The notes below the pieces were generated by a model. It was not told where the DNA came from. It searched no databases and saw only the letters and a list, made by a program, of their open reading frames with translations. Positions 28,667 to 36,955 of a stretch of DNA of 64,000 bases are shown here, one piece after another. The DNA comes from Planomicrobium sp. CPCC 101110 (GTDB lineage: Bacteria; Bacillota; Bacilli; Bacillales_A; Planococcaceae): the NCBI RefSeq assembly GCF_007859395.1, contig NZ_VOHD01000006.1, positions 372,001 through 436,000 on the forward strand, in the 5' to 3' direction. The translations under genes were made by a program, and so were the position numbers. The first letter of the stretch is position 1; each line of letters starts with the position of its first letter.

Positions 28667-28960
28667 GTGGAAATTATTATTAGCGAAGATGCAATGAAAT
28701 GGTTCAAAGAGGAAATGGAAGCGACGGCCGGCGAACAGGTTCGGTTTTTCGTCCGCTACGGCGGCTCGAGCAAATTGCAGCCGGGGTTTTCACTTGGTGT
28801 GACAAAAGACCAGCCGCATGAATCAGCAGTCGAAACTTCCCATGATGACATCACGTTTTTCGTCGAGAAAAGCGATGTCTGGTATTTCGATGGCCATAAT
28901 CTGCATGTGACCGTCGATGATAAACTGAATGAATTGGCGTATGCATATGAAAAAGCGTGA
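28667..28960 (+). CDS. HesB/YneR-family protein
   Basis: A 97-residue protein of the HesB-like (A-type iron-sulfur biogenesis fold) YneR family. It has the family start EIIISEDAMKWFKEEM and VRFFVRYGGSSKLQPGFSLGV, but lacks the three cysteines of IscA/SufA, so it is not an obvious Fe-S carrier. The GTG at 28667 is chosen (GAAGGG ten bases upstream); a GTG nine bases earlier is too close to the ribosome site. Its 3' end overlaps a terminator stem shared with the convergent gene at 28967. Confidence 0.82.
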   Translation: MEIIISEDAMKWFKEEMEATAGEQVRFFVRYGGSSKLQPGFSLGVTKDQPHESAVETSHDDITFFVEKSDVWYFDGHNLHVTVDDKLNELAYAYEKA

Positions 28961-28979
28961 GTTTCCTCACGCTTTTTTT
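28948..28979. terminator. shared convergent terminator
   Basis: AAAAGCGTGAG-TTTC-CTCACGCTTTT with T and A runs outside. It overlaps the last codons and stops of both flanking genes, an economical bidirectional terminator. Confidence 0.88.
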
Positions 28980-29275
28980 ATATTGAATTTTTTCAGTTGA
29001 TCCGTTATGCCTTCAGCGGCCAAGATCTGGCTTTGCCGGTCCCCGAACAAATCGAAGTGCGGGTAGTCTCCCCGCAAATCCATCCATTCCGGCTGCAAGC
29101 CATATTGCCGCCCCCACTCTCCGAGCTTTTCCAAATCACTGCAGCCGACTTTTGTCACGGTGTTGCAGCCCGGAAACCGCTCATCGATCCAATAATGCGT
29201 CAAAAAGGCGATTTCCCCGGCTTTCACAGACTGCTTCCAGCGGTTCACTTCATCGCGTTTAACTCCGAACGCCAT
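28967..29275 (-). CDS. YneQ-like conserved hypothetical protein
   Basis: A 102-residue protein matching the YneQ family in layout: MAFGVKRDEVNRWKQSVKAG, then IAFLTHYWIDERFPGCNTVTKVGC and the histidine- and aspartate-rich YPHFDLFGDRQ. The function is unknown; the conserved His, Asp and Cys suggest metal or nucleic acid contacts (inference). The ATG at 29275 overlaps the end of the thioesterase gene by 17 bases and has AAGGA five bases upstream. A much longer in-frame extension is only the other frame of the thioesterase gene. Confidence 0.8.
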   Translation of the reverse strand: MAFGVKRDEVNRWKQSVKAGEIAFLTHYWIDERFPGCNTVTKVGCSDLEKLGEWGRQYGLQPEWMDLRGDYPHFDLFGDRQSQILAAEGITDQLKKFNIKKA

Positions 29276-29696
29276 GGGCATCCTTCTTGATCTCTTCGTA
29301 TTTTGCGTGCCATTCCGGATAGATTTTGCTGAGCGACACCGGACGGAACGAATCTTTCTTGACCACAACATGCTCCGAAGTCGCTGTCGCTGAAACAGTG
29401 CCGTCTTCGTGCAATATTTCGTAACCGTATGTGGTGCGCAAACGGCCATGGTCTTCCACCCATGTGCGGACAATCGCCTTTTGGCCATAGCGAAGCGGCG
29501 CTTTGTATTGGACGGAAATGTCGGTAACCGGAGACAGATAGCCTTGGTTTTCCATTTCCGCGTACGTAAAACCGACATCCTCGATCAGCTTGGTGCGCCC
29601 AAGCTCCAGCCAGATCACGTAATTGGCATGGTAGACGACGCCCATCTGATCTGTCTCCGCATAGCGGATTTCAACTTCTTTTTCACTGATATACAT
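29259..29696 (-). CDS. acyl-CoA thioesterase, 4HBT hot-dog fold (YneP/YbgC-like)
   Basis: A 145-residue hot-dog-fold thioesterase. The catalytic motif YAETDQMGVVYHANYVIWLELGR (about residues 12-34) holds the Asp-x-x-Gly-x-x-x-H-x-x-Y signature of the YbgC/4-hydroxybenzoyl-CoA type. The substrate is probably a short-chain or aryl acyl-CoA; it cannot be fixed. The ATG at 29696 has AGGTGA upstream. It forms a two-gene unit with the overlapping YneQ-like gene, the same neighbours as in B. subtilis yneP-yneQ. Confidence 0.88.
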   Translation of the reverse strand: MYISEKEVEIRYAETDQMGVVYHANYVIWLELGRTKLIEDVGFTYAEMENQGYLSPVTDISVQYKAPLRYGQKAIVRTWVEDHGRLRTTYGYEILHEDGTVSATATSEHVVVKKDSFRPVSLSKIYPEWHAKYEEIKKDAHGVRS

Positions 29697-29754
29697 ATTC
29701 CTAATTCACCTCTATGTAAGTATACAAAACATTGCCCGATTAATAAAAAAGAAA

Positions 29755-30015
29755 AGGCTGTGCACTGGCATCCTTTTTCATTTCGCTTCAGACGGACGCT
29801 TTCCGCGGGCACGGCCTCAGCCGCTTCCTTTGCTCCTGCGATTACTCGTCGCAAATACAAAAACATTCGCTCGCTCAGTCCGGGGTCTTCGGCTCGTGCC
29901 GCTCCGTCGTTCCACTCCATCACTGCTCCCGCAGGAAGCGATTTGCGCTGGTGCGAATCGTTTGCGACGAAGAAGCGCAGCGATGCAGGAGCATATCTTT
30001 GCCCTTCGCCGCCTT
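29755..30015 (-). repeat. GC-rich interspersed repeat, copy 1
   Basis: A GC-rich block in an otherwise AT-rich gap. Its minus strand contains GCGGAAAGCGTCCGTCTGAAG and TTCCTGCGGGAGCAGTGATGG, words typical of a non-coding repeat family widespread in Bacillales genomes. It includes the 33-base unit at 29961-29993 (TTTGCGACGAAG...CGATGCAGGAGCA), which recurs at 30281. A 170-codon open frame through it has no ribosome site and is an artefact of composition. Confidence 0.6.
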
Positions 30016-30182
30016 TCACTTGATTCACTGTAATGATAAATCCGATCGTATCCTTCTCCTTAATAGAATGTTCATTAAACTGATTTGAAAAAGTTGTATT
30101 ACTAATATTTAAGGCTTTTAGAAGCATCTATATCAAAATAGATAATTCTATTTCGGCTACTTTTTTATGATTTACACTTTAA

Positions 30183-30362
30183 CCATGGAGCGAAACAGCG
30201 GAGACTCCTGCGGGATAGCGAAGTGCCGAAATCCACTCGGACGTTAGTCAAGACTTGACAGAAGTCTGCGAGGGCAAGTCTTTGCGACGAAGCTAGCCAG
30301 CGATGCAGGAGCACCTGTTTTGAGTTAGTTCGGCGCCAGCCCGTGGAAAGCGCAGCTGTTTT
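30183..30362 (+). repeat. GC-rich interspersed repeat, copy 2
   Basis: Starts GGAGCGAAACAGCGGAGACT and CTCCTGCGGGA, and ends CCGTGGAAAGCGCAGCTGTTT, the same kind of ends as copy 1 but facing the other way. It also contains the 33-base unit (30281-30313) in the same orientation as copy 1. No coding potential is seen. Copies 1 and 2 fill the 755-base gap between the thioesterase and aconitase genes. Confidence 0.6.
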
Positions 30363-30413
30363 GCGGAATGGTCACTACACTTCTTTTATAACTAACGTAT
30401 AGCTCAACACAAA

Positions 30414-30446
30414 TAAAAAAGGCTGCCCGCAGGCAGCCTTTTTTAT
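30414..30446 (-). terminator. aconitase terminator
   Basis: AAAAAAGGCTGCC-CGCA-GGCAGCCTTTTTT, a perfect stem with A and T runs, six bases past the acnA stop. Confidence 0.9.
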
Positions 30447-30451
30447 TTATC

Positions 30452-33163
30452 TTACGCTTCCACTAATTTTCTGCGAAGTACCATTTGAAGGATACCACCG
30501 TGGCGGTAGTAGTCAACTTCCACTTCAGAGTCAAAACGTGCAAGTGCTTGGAATTCAGTTACTTTTCCGTCTTCAGCAGTTGCTGTCACTGTCAGGATGT
30601 CGCGTGGTTTCACGTCATCTGTCAAGTTAACGGAAATGGTTTCGCGTCCTGTTAGGCCAAGTGAATCTGCGTTTTCTCCGTTGATGAATTGCAACGGAAG
30701 AACACCCATCATCACAAGGTTTGAACGGTGAATACGCTCATAGCTTTCAGCGATAACTGTCTTGATGCCAAGAAGGAATGTACCTTTGGCAGCCCAGTCA
30801 CGGGAAGAGCCCATGCCGTAATCTTTGCCGGCTAGGACAACAAGTCCTGTACCGCGCTCTTGGTAACGCATGGCTGCATCGTAAATCGCCATTGTTTCGC
30901 CAGTCGGCCAGTAAGTTGTGTAACCGCCAGTTGTTCCCGGTGCTACTTGGTTACGGATGCGGATGTTCGCGAACGTTCCGCGCATCATGACTTCATGGTT
31001 ACCGCGGCGAGATCCGTAAGAGTTGAAGTTGCGCGGCTCTACGCCTTTCTCACGCAAGTATTTACCGGCTGGCGTATCTTTGCCGATTGCGCCTGCAGGT
31101 GAAATGTGGTCCGTCGTGATGGAATCTGCGAATTTTGCAACTACACGCAAGTCTTTAAGTGTTTGAATTGCTTGTGGTTCTGCTGATAGCCCTTGGAAGA
31201 ACGGCGGGTTTTGGATGTAAGTCGATTCGTCATCAAACGCATAAAGTGAATCATCGTTTGTTTCAATCGCATTCCAAGTTTCGTTTTCGTCAAACACGCG
31301 CGCATATTCTTTGCGGAACAATTCAGGTGTCACAGTGCTCTTCACCACTTCGTTCACTTCTTCAGTTGTCGGCCAAATATCGCTCAAGTAAACGTTATTG
31401 CCGTCTTTGTCTTGTCCGATCGGATCGTTTTGAAGATCGATATCCACTGTTCCAGCAAGTGCATAAGCAACAACAAGCGGCGGTGAAGCCAAGTAGTTAG
31501 CTTTTACAAGTGGATGGATACGCCCTTCAAAGTTACGGTTACCGGAAAGGACTGAAGTCACCAACAAATCGCTGTCTAAAATTGCATCTTCGATTTCAGG
31601 AAGCATCGGACCTGAGTTTCCGATACATGTTGTACAGCCGTAACCTACCAAGTTGAAACGGATTTGCTCAAGATAATCGAGCAATCCAGCTTGTTGTAAG
31701 TAACCAGTAACAACTTTCGAACCTGGAGCCAATGATGTTTTCACGTAAGCCGGCGGCATCAAGCCTTTTTCAACCGCTTTTTTCGCAACAAGTCCAGCAC
31801 CTAACATTACATATGGGTTAGATGTATTTGTACATGAAGTGATTGCAGCGATGCCGATTGCGCCTGTTTTCATTTCGGCAGTAGAGCCGTCTTTGAAATT
31901 GACAGTTGCAGTTTTGTTGATTTCCTCTTGGCTCAAAGCGAAACCGTGAGGGCCTTCAGGAGCAGTGACCGCTTTATTGAATTCTGTTTTCATTTGAGAC
32001 AAAGGAATCAAATCCTGCGGACGCTTAGGACCTGAAAGGTTTGGTTCGATAGTTGAAAGGTCAAGTTCAACTGTATCCGTGTAAACTGGATCTTTGTCTG
32101 CATCGAAGAACATATCGTTAGCGATCAAGTAAGCTTTTACGATTTCGATGTGGTCTTCTTCACGGCCTGTTAAGCGGAGGTAATCCAACGCCTCTTCGTC
32201 AACCGGGAAGAAACCGCAAGTAGCGCCATATTCCGGTGCCATGTTGGCGATAGTCGAACGGTCAGCAAGCGGCAATGTCGTAACGCCAGCTCCGTAGAAC
32301 TCGACAAATTTGCCGACTACCCCTTTTTGGCGGAGCACTTGAGTGATTTTAAGGGCCAAATCTGTTGCAGTCGCGCCGTTAGGCAATGCGTTCGTCAATT
32401 TAACGCCGACTACTTCAGGGATCGGGAAGAATGAAGGCTGTCCAAGCATACCAGCTTCCGCTTCGATACCGCCGACGCCCCAGCCAAGTACGCCAAGGCC
32501 GTTGATCATCGTCGTATGCGAGTCAGTTCCGACCAGTGTATCTGGATAAGCTTCAAATGTTCCGTCTTCGTTTTGGATTGCATGGACAACGCTTGCCAAA
32601 TACTCAAGGTTGACCTGGTGGACGATTCCTGTTTCAGGTGGAACCGCACGATAGTTGTCGTATGCTTTTTGAGCCCAGTTCAAGAACTGGTAACGCTCTG
32701 CATTTCGTTCAAATTCAAGTTTTGTGTTGATTTTAAGTGCTTCATTTGTTCCATAGCTGTCTACTTGTACAGAGTGGTCAACGACCAAATCTACTGGAAC
32801 ATCCGGGTTGATCTTGTTTGGATCTCCACCCATTTCAGCCATTGCTGAACGAAGGGCAGCCAAATCTACAACTACTGGAACTCCTGTGAAATCCTGAAGG
32901 ATAACGCGTGAAGGCTTGAACGGAACTTCCGCTTCCTCATTCGCATGCTCTCCCCATTTCGCAAGGTCTTCGACATGCTCGTCTTTGATAACATAGCCGT
33001 CGTGCTGGCGAAGTACGGATTCCAAAAGAACTTTAATGGAATAAGGAAGGCGTGATACTTTCGCGATTCCTGCTTCTTCTAACGCAGCTAAACGATAATA
33101 GTTGAACGTTTTGCCATTTAGCTGAAAAGAAGTACGGCTGTTGTGCAAACTGCTTTTTGCCAT
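30452..33163 (-). CDS. acnA: aconitate hydratase (AcnA/CitB)
   Basis: A 903-residue aconitase of the IRP1/AcnA type that isomerises citrate to isocitrate in the TCA cycle with a 4Fe-4S cluster. The cluster cysteines are in [11 protein letters not shown] and [12 protein letters not shown]. Other family blocks are [35 protein letters not shown], and the C-terminal swivel domain [23 protein letters not shown] and [13 protein letters not shown]. Proteins of this type also bind RNA as apo-enzyme. The ATG at 33163 is preferred because AGGAGG lies nine bases before it; an ATG two codons upstream is too close to the ribosome site. Confidence 0.97.
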   Translation of the reverse strand: MAKSSLHNSRTSFQLNGKTFNYYRLAALEEAGIAKVSRLPYSIKVLLESVLRQHDGYVIKDEHVEDLAKWGEHANEEAEVPFKPSRVILQDFTGVPVVVDLAALRSAMAEMGGDPNKINPDVPVDLVVDHSVQVDSYGTNEALKINTKLEFERNAERYQFLNWAQKAYDNYRAVPPETGIVHQVNLEYLASVVHAIQNEDGTFEAYPDTLVGTDSHTTMINGLGVLGWGVGGIEAEAGMLGQPSFFPIPEVVGVKLTNALPNGATATDLALKITQVLRQKGVVGKFVEFYGAGVTTLPLADRSTIANMAPEYGATCGFFPVDEEALDYLRLTGREEDHIEIVKAYLIANDMFFDADKDPVYTDTVELDLSTIEPNLSGPKRPQDLIPLSQMKTEFNKAVTAPEGPHGFALSQEEINKTATVNFKDGSTAEMKTGAIGIAAITSCTNTSNPYVMLGAGLVAKKAVEKGLMPPAYVKTSLAPGSKVVTGYLQQAGLLDYLEQIRFNLVGYGCTTCIGNSGPMLPEIEDAILDSDLLVTSVLSGNRNFEGRIHPLVKANYLASPPLVVAYALAGTVDIDLQNDPIGQDKDGNNVYLSDIWPTTEEVNEVVKSTVTPELFRKEYARVFDENETWNAIETNDDSLYAFDDESTYIQNPPFFQGLSAEPQAIQTLKDLRVVAKFADSITTDHISPAGAIGKDTPAGKYLREKGVEPRNFNSYGSRRGNHEVMMRGTFANIRIRNQVAPGTTGGYTTYWPTGETMAIYDAAMRYQERGTGLVVLAGKDYGMGSSRDWAAKGTFLLGIKTVIAESYERIHRSNLVMMGVLPLQFINGENADSLGLTGRETISVNLTDDVKPRDILTVTATAEDGKVTEFQALARFDSEVEVDYYRHGGILQMVLRRKLVEA

Positions 33164-33305
33164 GATCATGTTCCTCCTTTAAATCTTCTGAAAAGGCTCG
33201 TTTATAGCGTCTTTTCTCCTCTTCTATCATAACGAAAACTAAAGCATAAGTAAATTACATTAAAATTATAGAATGTGATAAGTTTTTCGAATTACTCCAA
33301 CCCAC

Positions 33306-33797
33306 TCAAGAAAGCTGTTTCAACGTTTTTACAAGCTGTTTCAAATGCCGTTTTTCATGAAGTCCGACAAAAGGAAACCATTGCTCCAGCGGGACTTTTC
33401 CAAAAACCGGATGAAGCATCGATTTTTGATGCAGGATTTCTTTTGACGCGCCGTCGTATACACCGTTCAGATATGTCCGTGACGCTGCCAGAAGGTTTTT
33501 CATTTCTTCCAAGGAAATGAATTCTTCACCGGGAACAATATGCTGCGGTGCATCCACTTTAACTATGCGGCTAGTTGTCAGCCCGATCGGTTTTCTTATG
33601 GCTTTCTCGGACTTTTCGCTTGCCAGCTGCTTGGAAATGTTCCGGGCGATTGTGGTTTCCATCAATTGCAGGTGGTCTAAAATCTGCATCGGTGACCAGG
33701 CGTCTGGCGACGGTTTTTTGTTCAGCAAGCTGTCCGGCTTTCCTTCAACTGCATCGAGCACAGCTTTTCTAATTCTCGCATTTTCTTCCTTGAACAC
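33306..33797 (-). CDS. DinB/YfiT-like four-helix-bundle protein
   Basis: A 163-residue protein with the DinB-superfamily pattern: an N-terminal helix, then SPDAWSPMQILDHLQLMETT (the first metal-type His is in DHL) and a C-terminal FVGLHEKRHLKQL with two His residues three apart. These three histidines usually bind a divalent metal. Members include bacillithiol transferases and proteins of unknown function; the exact reaction cannot be read. The start is a GTG at 33797 with GGAGAG ten bases upstream. Confidence 0.75.
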   Translation of the reverse strand: MFKEENARIRKAVLDAVEGKPDSLLNKKPSPDAWSPMQILDHLQLMETTIARNISKQLASEKSEKAIRKPIGLTTSRIVKVDAPQHIVPGEEFISLEEMKNLLAASRTYLNGVYDGASKEILHQKSMLHPVFGKVPLEQWFPFVGLHEKRHLKQLVKTLKQLS

Positions 33798-34090
33798 GTT
33801 AAGCCACTCTCCCCAAGCTAAAACACTTTCTTTAATGCGATACCCTATTTTCCTTGGTTCAACTCTTCTTTTTTTGCGGGATTCTTCTATATCTTTTCTG
33901 CTTGTTTATCTTTTTTGTATGGTTTTGTTATTTTTCCTTATGTATTATATTACCTTTACAATCAACGTCAAACGACAAAAACAAATTTCTGATTTGAAGA
34001 AATTTTCACTTTCCAAAAAGGGAAAGTACGTTCTACTTATGCGGAATAATGGTATAATTACATTAAAGTTTCAAGGAGAGGTGATGCTTT

Positions 34091-34951
34091 ATGCCATACG
34101 GCTATGAAAAATATCGGTTAGATAAAGGCATCAGCCCCAATACGGTGGTCCATGAAGTTCAACTGATCCGGGCGCTTTTCGCCTATCTTCGCAAAACTTA
34201 CAAAAAACAGGTGGAACCGCATGAAATCCGTCCGGCTGATATACAGAACTTTTTACTGCAGCAGCAGGAAACCGGCATCAAAGACAGTACGCTCAACCGC
34301 AAGCTCAGCTATATCCGCCAGTGGTTCGATTACATGTGGCGAATCGGGCGCGTCCCTGTCGATTTCATGCCCAAATTCCAGTTTTCAGAAAAACTGGATT
34401 TGACGCCAGCTGATATCCACTTGGACTATGAGGCATTGCTGGCAAAAAAACCGGCTGTCCTTGAAGCCGATGAGCTTTCCTTGACGGCCAAAATTCTGTT
34501 CCTTCTTTATATGCGTGGCCTGCGCCTCCGGGATATGATTGCGATTGAAGTGGATAATTTCGAAGATCAAGGCGATAAACTGACGCTGCTTGTCGAAAAG
34601 AAAGACGGCTTCACATGCCATCTCGAATTTACCGGCAAGGAAGTTCCGGTGCTTCGCGACGGCATCAACCGGGCAATTTTCCGTACTACCCCATATCTTC
34701 TATCATCTAAAGTCAAAAACGATTACACAGTATTCCAGCTCGGCTCCCTTTCCGACTATACGGAGGCATTGTCTGCGTTTGTCGGTGTGCCGATGCGTTC
34801 CGGTGATATCCGCTTTGCGTATGTGCATTATTTGTATTCGATCGAACACAAAAATCTGGAAGACATCCAGCGCACCCTTGGAGTCAGCCTTGATTCGGCT
34901 TCCCGCATCTTGAAAGAATCGCTTACCCGCCTGAAAGCCCCAAAAGAATGA
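34091..34951 (+). CDS. tyrosine-recombinase homologue lacking the catalytic tyrosine
   Basis: A 286-residue protein. Residues about 1-90 are the SAM-like core-binding domain of Xer/phage integrases (ISPNTVVHEVQLIRALFAYL, DSTLNRKLSYIRQWFDYM). Residues about 120-280 match the catalytic domain, with MRGLRLRDMI carrying the first Arg (145) and GDIRFAYVHYLYS the second Arg (241). But the H of HxxR is Gly, the LGH motif is LGV (263-265), and the position of the nucleophilic Tyr (near 274, SRILKES) is Leu. It is therefore probably a DNA-binding protein without strand-transfer activity. The ATG at 34091 follows AAGGAGAGGTGAT. There are no phage genes nearby. Confidence 0.8.
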   Translation: MPYGYEKYRLDKGISPNTVVHEVQLIRALFAYLRKTYKKQVEPHEIRPADIQNFLLQQQETGIKDSTLNRKLSYIRQWFDYMWRIGRVPVDFMPKFQFSEKLDLTPADIHLDYEALLAKKPAVLEADELSLTAKILFLLYMRGLRLRDMIAIEVDNFEDQGDKLTLLVEKKDGFTCHLEFTGKEVPVLRDGINRAIFRTTPYLLSSKVKNDYTVFQLGSLSDYTEALSAFVGVPMRSGDIRFAYVHYLYSIEHKNLEDIQRTLGVSLDSASRILKESLTRLKAPKE

Positions 34952-34955
34952 ACAC

Positions 34956-34995
34956 AAAAAAACAACCTGCCCCAATGTAAGGGCAGGTTGTTTTT
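34956..34995. terminator. shared convergent terminator
   Basis: AAAAAACAACCTGCCC...GGGCAGGTTGTTTTT between the recombinase homologue and the convergent small membrane protein gene. Confidence 0.88.
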
Positions 34996-35105
34996 CACAT
35001 GAACACGTTAAAGTCGATCGCGAAGTTAAAGATGATAAGTGTATGGATGATTACAAAAATCATCCCTTGCCGGTTCAGCTGCTCGACGTTTTCGTACTTC
35101 ATCAT
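34995..35105 (-). CDS. 36-residue membrane miniprotein
   Basis: A 36-codon gene starting with ATGATG at 35105, preceded by AAGGAG six bases upstream and a textbook promoter at 35125-35153. The product is MMKYENVEQLNRQGM followed by a hydrophobic segment (IFVIIHTLIIFNFAIDFNVFM), so a single-pass membrane peptide. It ends at the terminator shared with the recombinase homologue. Promoter, ribosome site and terminator together make it a real gene. I do not recognise a family; toxin, regulator of a membrane protein, or stress peptide are all possible. Confidence 0.65.
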   Translation of the reverse strand: MMKYENVEQLNRQGMIFVIIHTLIIFNFAIDFNVFM

Positions 35106-35124
35106 TATCATCTCCTTTCTTTTT

Positions 35125-35153
35125 ATTATACTGAATTATCAGTCAACTTTCAA
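35125..35153 (-). promoter_or_regulatory. promoter of the 36-residue membrane protein
   Basis: On the minus strand TTGAAA (35153-35148), a 17-base spacer and TATAAT (35130-35125), close to ideal for sigma A. The spacer contains the palindrome ACTGA-ATTA-TCAGT (35130-35143), a possible operator. Confidence 0.65.
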
Positions 35154-35345
35154 CATTGCTGTAATGTATTTGTCACATTTTTTACATCCATTTCCTTGTA
35201 TTTGTTCTTGAACATGTAAAAAAACTTTTAGGAATATAATTTTTTAAAACTTTTTTTCACCTTAAAACCCCTTGATATAACTGAATTCCTGTTCCTTTTC
35301 GTATAAGGGTTTGGAAACAAAAGGCCTATATTTTTTCAGGTTTAT

Positions 35346-35371
35346 GTTTCAAAAAATCGAAATGAGGATAT
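35346..35371 (+). promoter_or_regulatory. candidate sigma-B promoter of the GlsB-like gene
   Basis: GTTTCA (35346-35351), 14 bases, GGATAT (35366-35371). It resembles the sigma-B consensus but is weaker than the one at 18651. It lies 47 bases before the start codon of a family often induced by stress. Confidence 0.4.
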
Positions 35372-35417
35372 ATCTAGAGTGTAGCACTTATAAATTAACT
35401 AAAAGGAGATGGATTAC

Positions 35418-35681
35418 ATGGGCTTTATTCTTTACTTAATCGTAGGCGGTATCATCGGATGGTTGGCCGGCCTTATTCTTGGGAAAGACATTCCAGGCGG
35501 CATCATCGGTAACATCATTGCAGGAATCATCGGAGCTTGGCTCGGTGGCGAATTGCTTGGCAACTGGGGACCTTCCCTAGCAGGCATCCCTATCATTCCA
35601 GCATTGATCGGTGCTTTGATCCTTGTTTTCGTCTTGAGCCTCATTCTTGGTTCAATGCACAAAGGCAGAAGAAGAGCATAA
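35418..35681 (+). CDS. GlsB/YeaQ/YmgE-family stress-associated membrane protein
   Basis: An 87-residue protein that is almost wholly membrane-embedded, with three hydrophobic helices and many glycines: MGFILYLIVGGIIGWLAGLI, then GGIIGNIIAGIIGAWLGGELLG, then PALIGALILVFVLSLILG, and a basic tail KGRRRA. This is the transglycosylase-associated (GlsB/YeaQ/YmgE) family; its function is unknown. The ATG at 35418 is chosen because AAAGGAG (35401-35407) is then 10 bases away; an ATG nine bases earlier abuts the ribosome site. It is followed by a strong terminator. Confidence 0.88.
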   Translation: MGFILYLIVGGIIGWLAGLILGKDIPGGIIGNIIAGIIGAWLGGELLGNWGPSLAGIPIIPALIGALILVFVLSLILGSMHKGRRRA

Positions 35682-35684
35682 TGA

Positions 35685-35718
35685 AAAAAGAGGGTCCAAT
35701 GGACCCTCTTTTTTATTT
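35685..35718. terminator. terminator
   Basis: AAAAAAGAGGGTCC-AAT-GGACCCTCTTTTTT, serving the GlsB-like gene and probably also the convergent transglycosylase gene, whose stop lies inside its T run. Confidence 0.9.
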
Positions 35719-36360
35719 GCTGTTAAATTCTTTTTCATACTGATGATAGTAATGCAAAATGTCTTTGACATAGCGGTCGCTATGATTGTACTGATAAATG
35801 GCTTTTTCGAGCTCCCCATCCGCCGCTCCATTTTTGGAAAGATAGTTGGCAGCGCTATAGAGCGCATCTGTTAAATTGTAAGGGTCAGCCTTCCCATCCC
35901 CATTTCCATCAACCCCATATCCGCCATATGCTGAGATTGTTGCCGGATCGGTTTTTTCCTTTTCCGGGATATCCCCTTTGCCAAGTCCTGAACAGCTCGG
36001 GTATGTCCAGCCGACAAATGTGCAAGGCATGAATTGCATATGCCCTTCCGCCCCGACCGGCGATAACAATGGATCCATGGTCGAAAATTTCGTTTCCACC
36101 CGGTGGTGGGCTGCCAACAGCGTCCACGGCACACCATATTCTTCAGCCGCCTCTTTGTAGAGCGGGATATAGTCAGCCGGCACTTCCATATCAAACATCG
36201 CTTTTGGCGCCTCTTTAAGCGTTTCCAAAATTTCAGGAGGCTTCACCACGTAAAAAATGGCAATCAAGACAGTGGCCAGCACCAGGAATGCCGGAAGCAC
36301 AAAAAGCGCCATGAACACTCGTCCCCACCTGAGTCGTTTGGTGTACTTTTTTTTCTTCAT
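35713..36360 (-). CDS. membrane-anchored lytic transglycosylase (SLT-like)
   Basis: A 215-residue protein. An N-terminal helix (VFMALFVLPAFLVLATVLIAIFYVV, about residues 17-41) anchors it outside the membrane. The rest is a lysozyme-like domain: HHRVETKF provides the likely catalytic Glu (about residue 91), followed by SPVGAEGHMQFMPCTFVGW (GxxGxMQFMP signature) and DALYSAANYLSKNG. Such enzymes cleave peptidoglycan between MurNAc and GlcNAc. A small DGNGDGKADP loop looks like a calcium-binding insertion. The ATG at 36360 is used; a GTG nine bases upstream is an alternative. Confidence 0.83.
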   Translation of the reverse strand: MKKKKYTKRLRWGRVFMALFVLPAFLVLATVLIAIFYVVKPPEILETLKEAPKAMFDMEVPADYIPLYKEAAEEYGVPWTLLAAHHRVETKFSTMDPLLSPVGAEGHMQFMPCTFVGWTYPSCSGLGKGDIPEKEKTDPATISAYGGYGVDGNGDGKADPYNLTDALYSAANYLSKNGAADGELEKAIYQYNHSDRYVKDILHYYHQYEKEFNSK

Positions 36361-36431
36361 CTTTTCCACACCTAATATTCTTTTTTCACTATTCTACCAT
36401 ATCAACTTACACTTTACCGCCTCCCCTTGGC

Positions 36432-36500
36432 GGAACAGGTTATTTTTTATCCTTAAAATCGCTCACATTTTCAGGAAGGGTTTTAATGGCCACCTGTTCC
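36432..36500 (+). promoter_or_regulatory. long inverted-repeat structure upstream of mscL
   Basis: GGAACAGGT (36432-36440) is exactly complementary to ACCTGTTCC (36492-36500), and inside it CC-TTAAAA (36451-36458) can pair with TTTTAA-T-GG (36481-36489). It ends 20 bases before the mscL ribosome site. It could be a folded 5' leader or an operator pair around the promoter. No known riboswitch class was recognised. Confidence 0.4.
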
Positions 36501-36532
36501 CTGTACACTGAACATTAAGGAGGTGAACAATT

Positions 36533-36919
36533 GTGTGGAATGAGTTCAAAAAATTCGCGATCAAAGGCAACGTTATTGACTTGGCGGTCGCAGTGGTTAT
36601 CGGAGCCGCTTTCGGGAAAATTGTCACTTCCCTTGTCGAAGATTTGATCATGCCGGCTGTCGGCATTTTGCTTGGCGGCTTCAGCGTCGCTCAACTTTCT
36701 TACACTTTCGGGGATGCGGAACTCCGCTATGGGGCTTTTTTGCAATCGGTCATTGATTTTTTCATCATATCATTCTCTATTTTCCTTGCAATCCGGTTGT
36801 TCTCGAAACTGCAGTTCCAGCCAGAACCCGTGGAAGAAAAGCCTTTACCGGTCTTGGACACAAAAGAACAGCTGCTTACCGAAATACGCGATTTGCTGGC
36901 AAAAGAGAATTCTCAGTGA
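36533..36919 (+). CDS. mscL: large-conductance mechanosensitive channel
   Basis: A 128-residue channel that opens on membrane tension to release solutes after hypo-osmotic shock. It has the N-terminal amphipathic helix and pore helix TM1 (MWNEFKKFAIKGNVIDLAVA, VVIGAAFGKIVTSLVEDLIMP), a short periplasmic loop, TM2 (VIDFFIISFSIFLAIRLFSKL) and the C-terminal cytoplasmic bundle helix with DTKEQLLTEIRDLL. The start is GTG at 36533 after AAGGAGGTGAACA. It is monocistronic with its own terminator. Confidence 0.95.
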   Translation: MWNEFKKFAIKGNVIDLAVAVVIGAAFGKIVTSLVEDLIMPAVGILLGGFSVAQLSYTFGDAELRYGAFLQSVIDFFIISFSIFLAIRLFSKLQFQPEPVEEKPLPVLDTKEQLLTEIRDLLAKENSQ

Positions 36920-36925
36920 ACCAAA

Positions 36926-36955
36926 AGAAAAACCGGTCCATGACCGGTTTTTCTA
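36926..36955. terminator. shared mscL / SCO terminator
   Basis: GAAAAACCGGTC-AT-GACCGGTTTTTC with A and T runs, between the convergent mscL and SCO-family genes. Confidence 0.88.

Noticed and set aside
28967-29578. A longer start for the YneQ-like gene
   Set aside because: The extra 100 codons are the shifted frame of the thioesterase gene and are rich in Arg, Lys and Ser; homologues start at MAFG and a ribosome site precedes 29275.
29615-30127. A 170-codon minus-strand open frame over the thioesterase start
   Set aside because: It runs through the GC-rich interspersed repeat, has no ribosome site, and overlaps the well-supported thioesterase gene; composition explains it.
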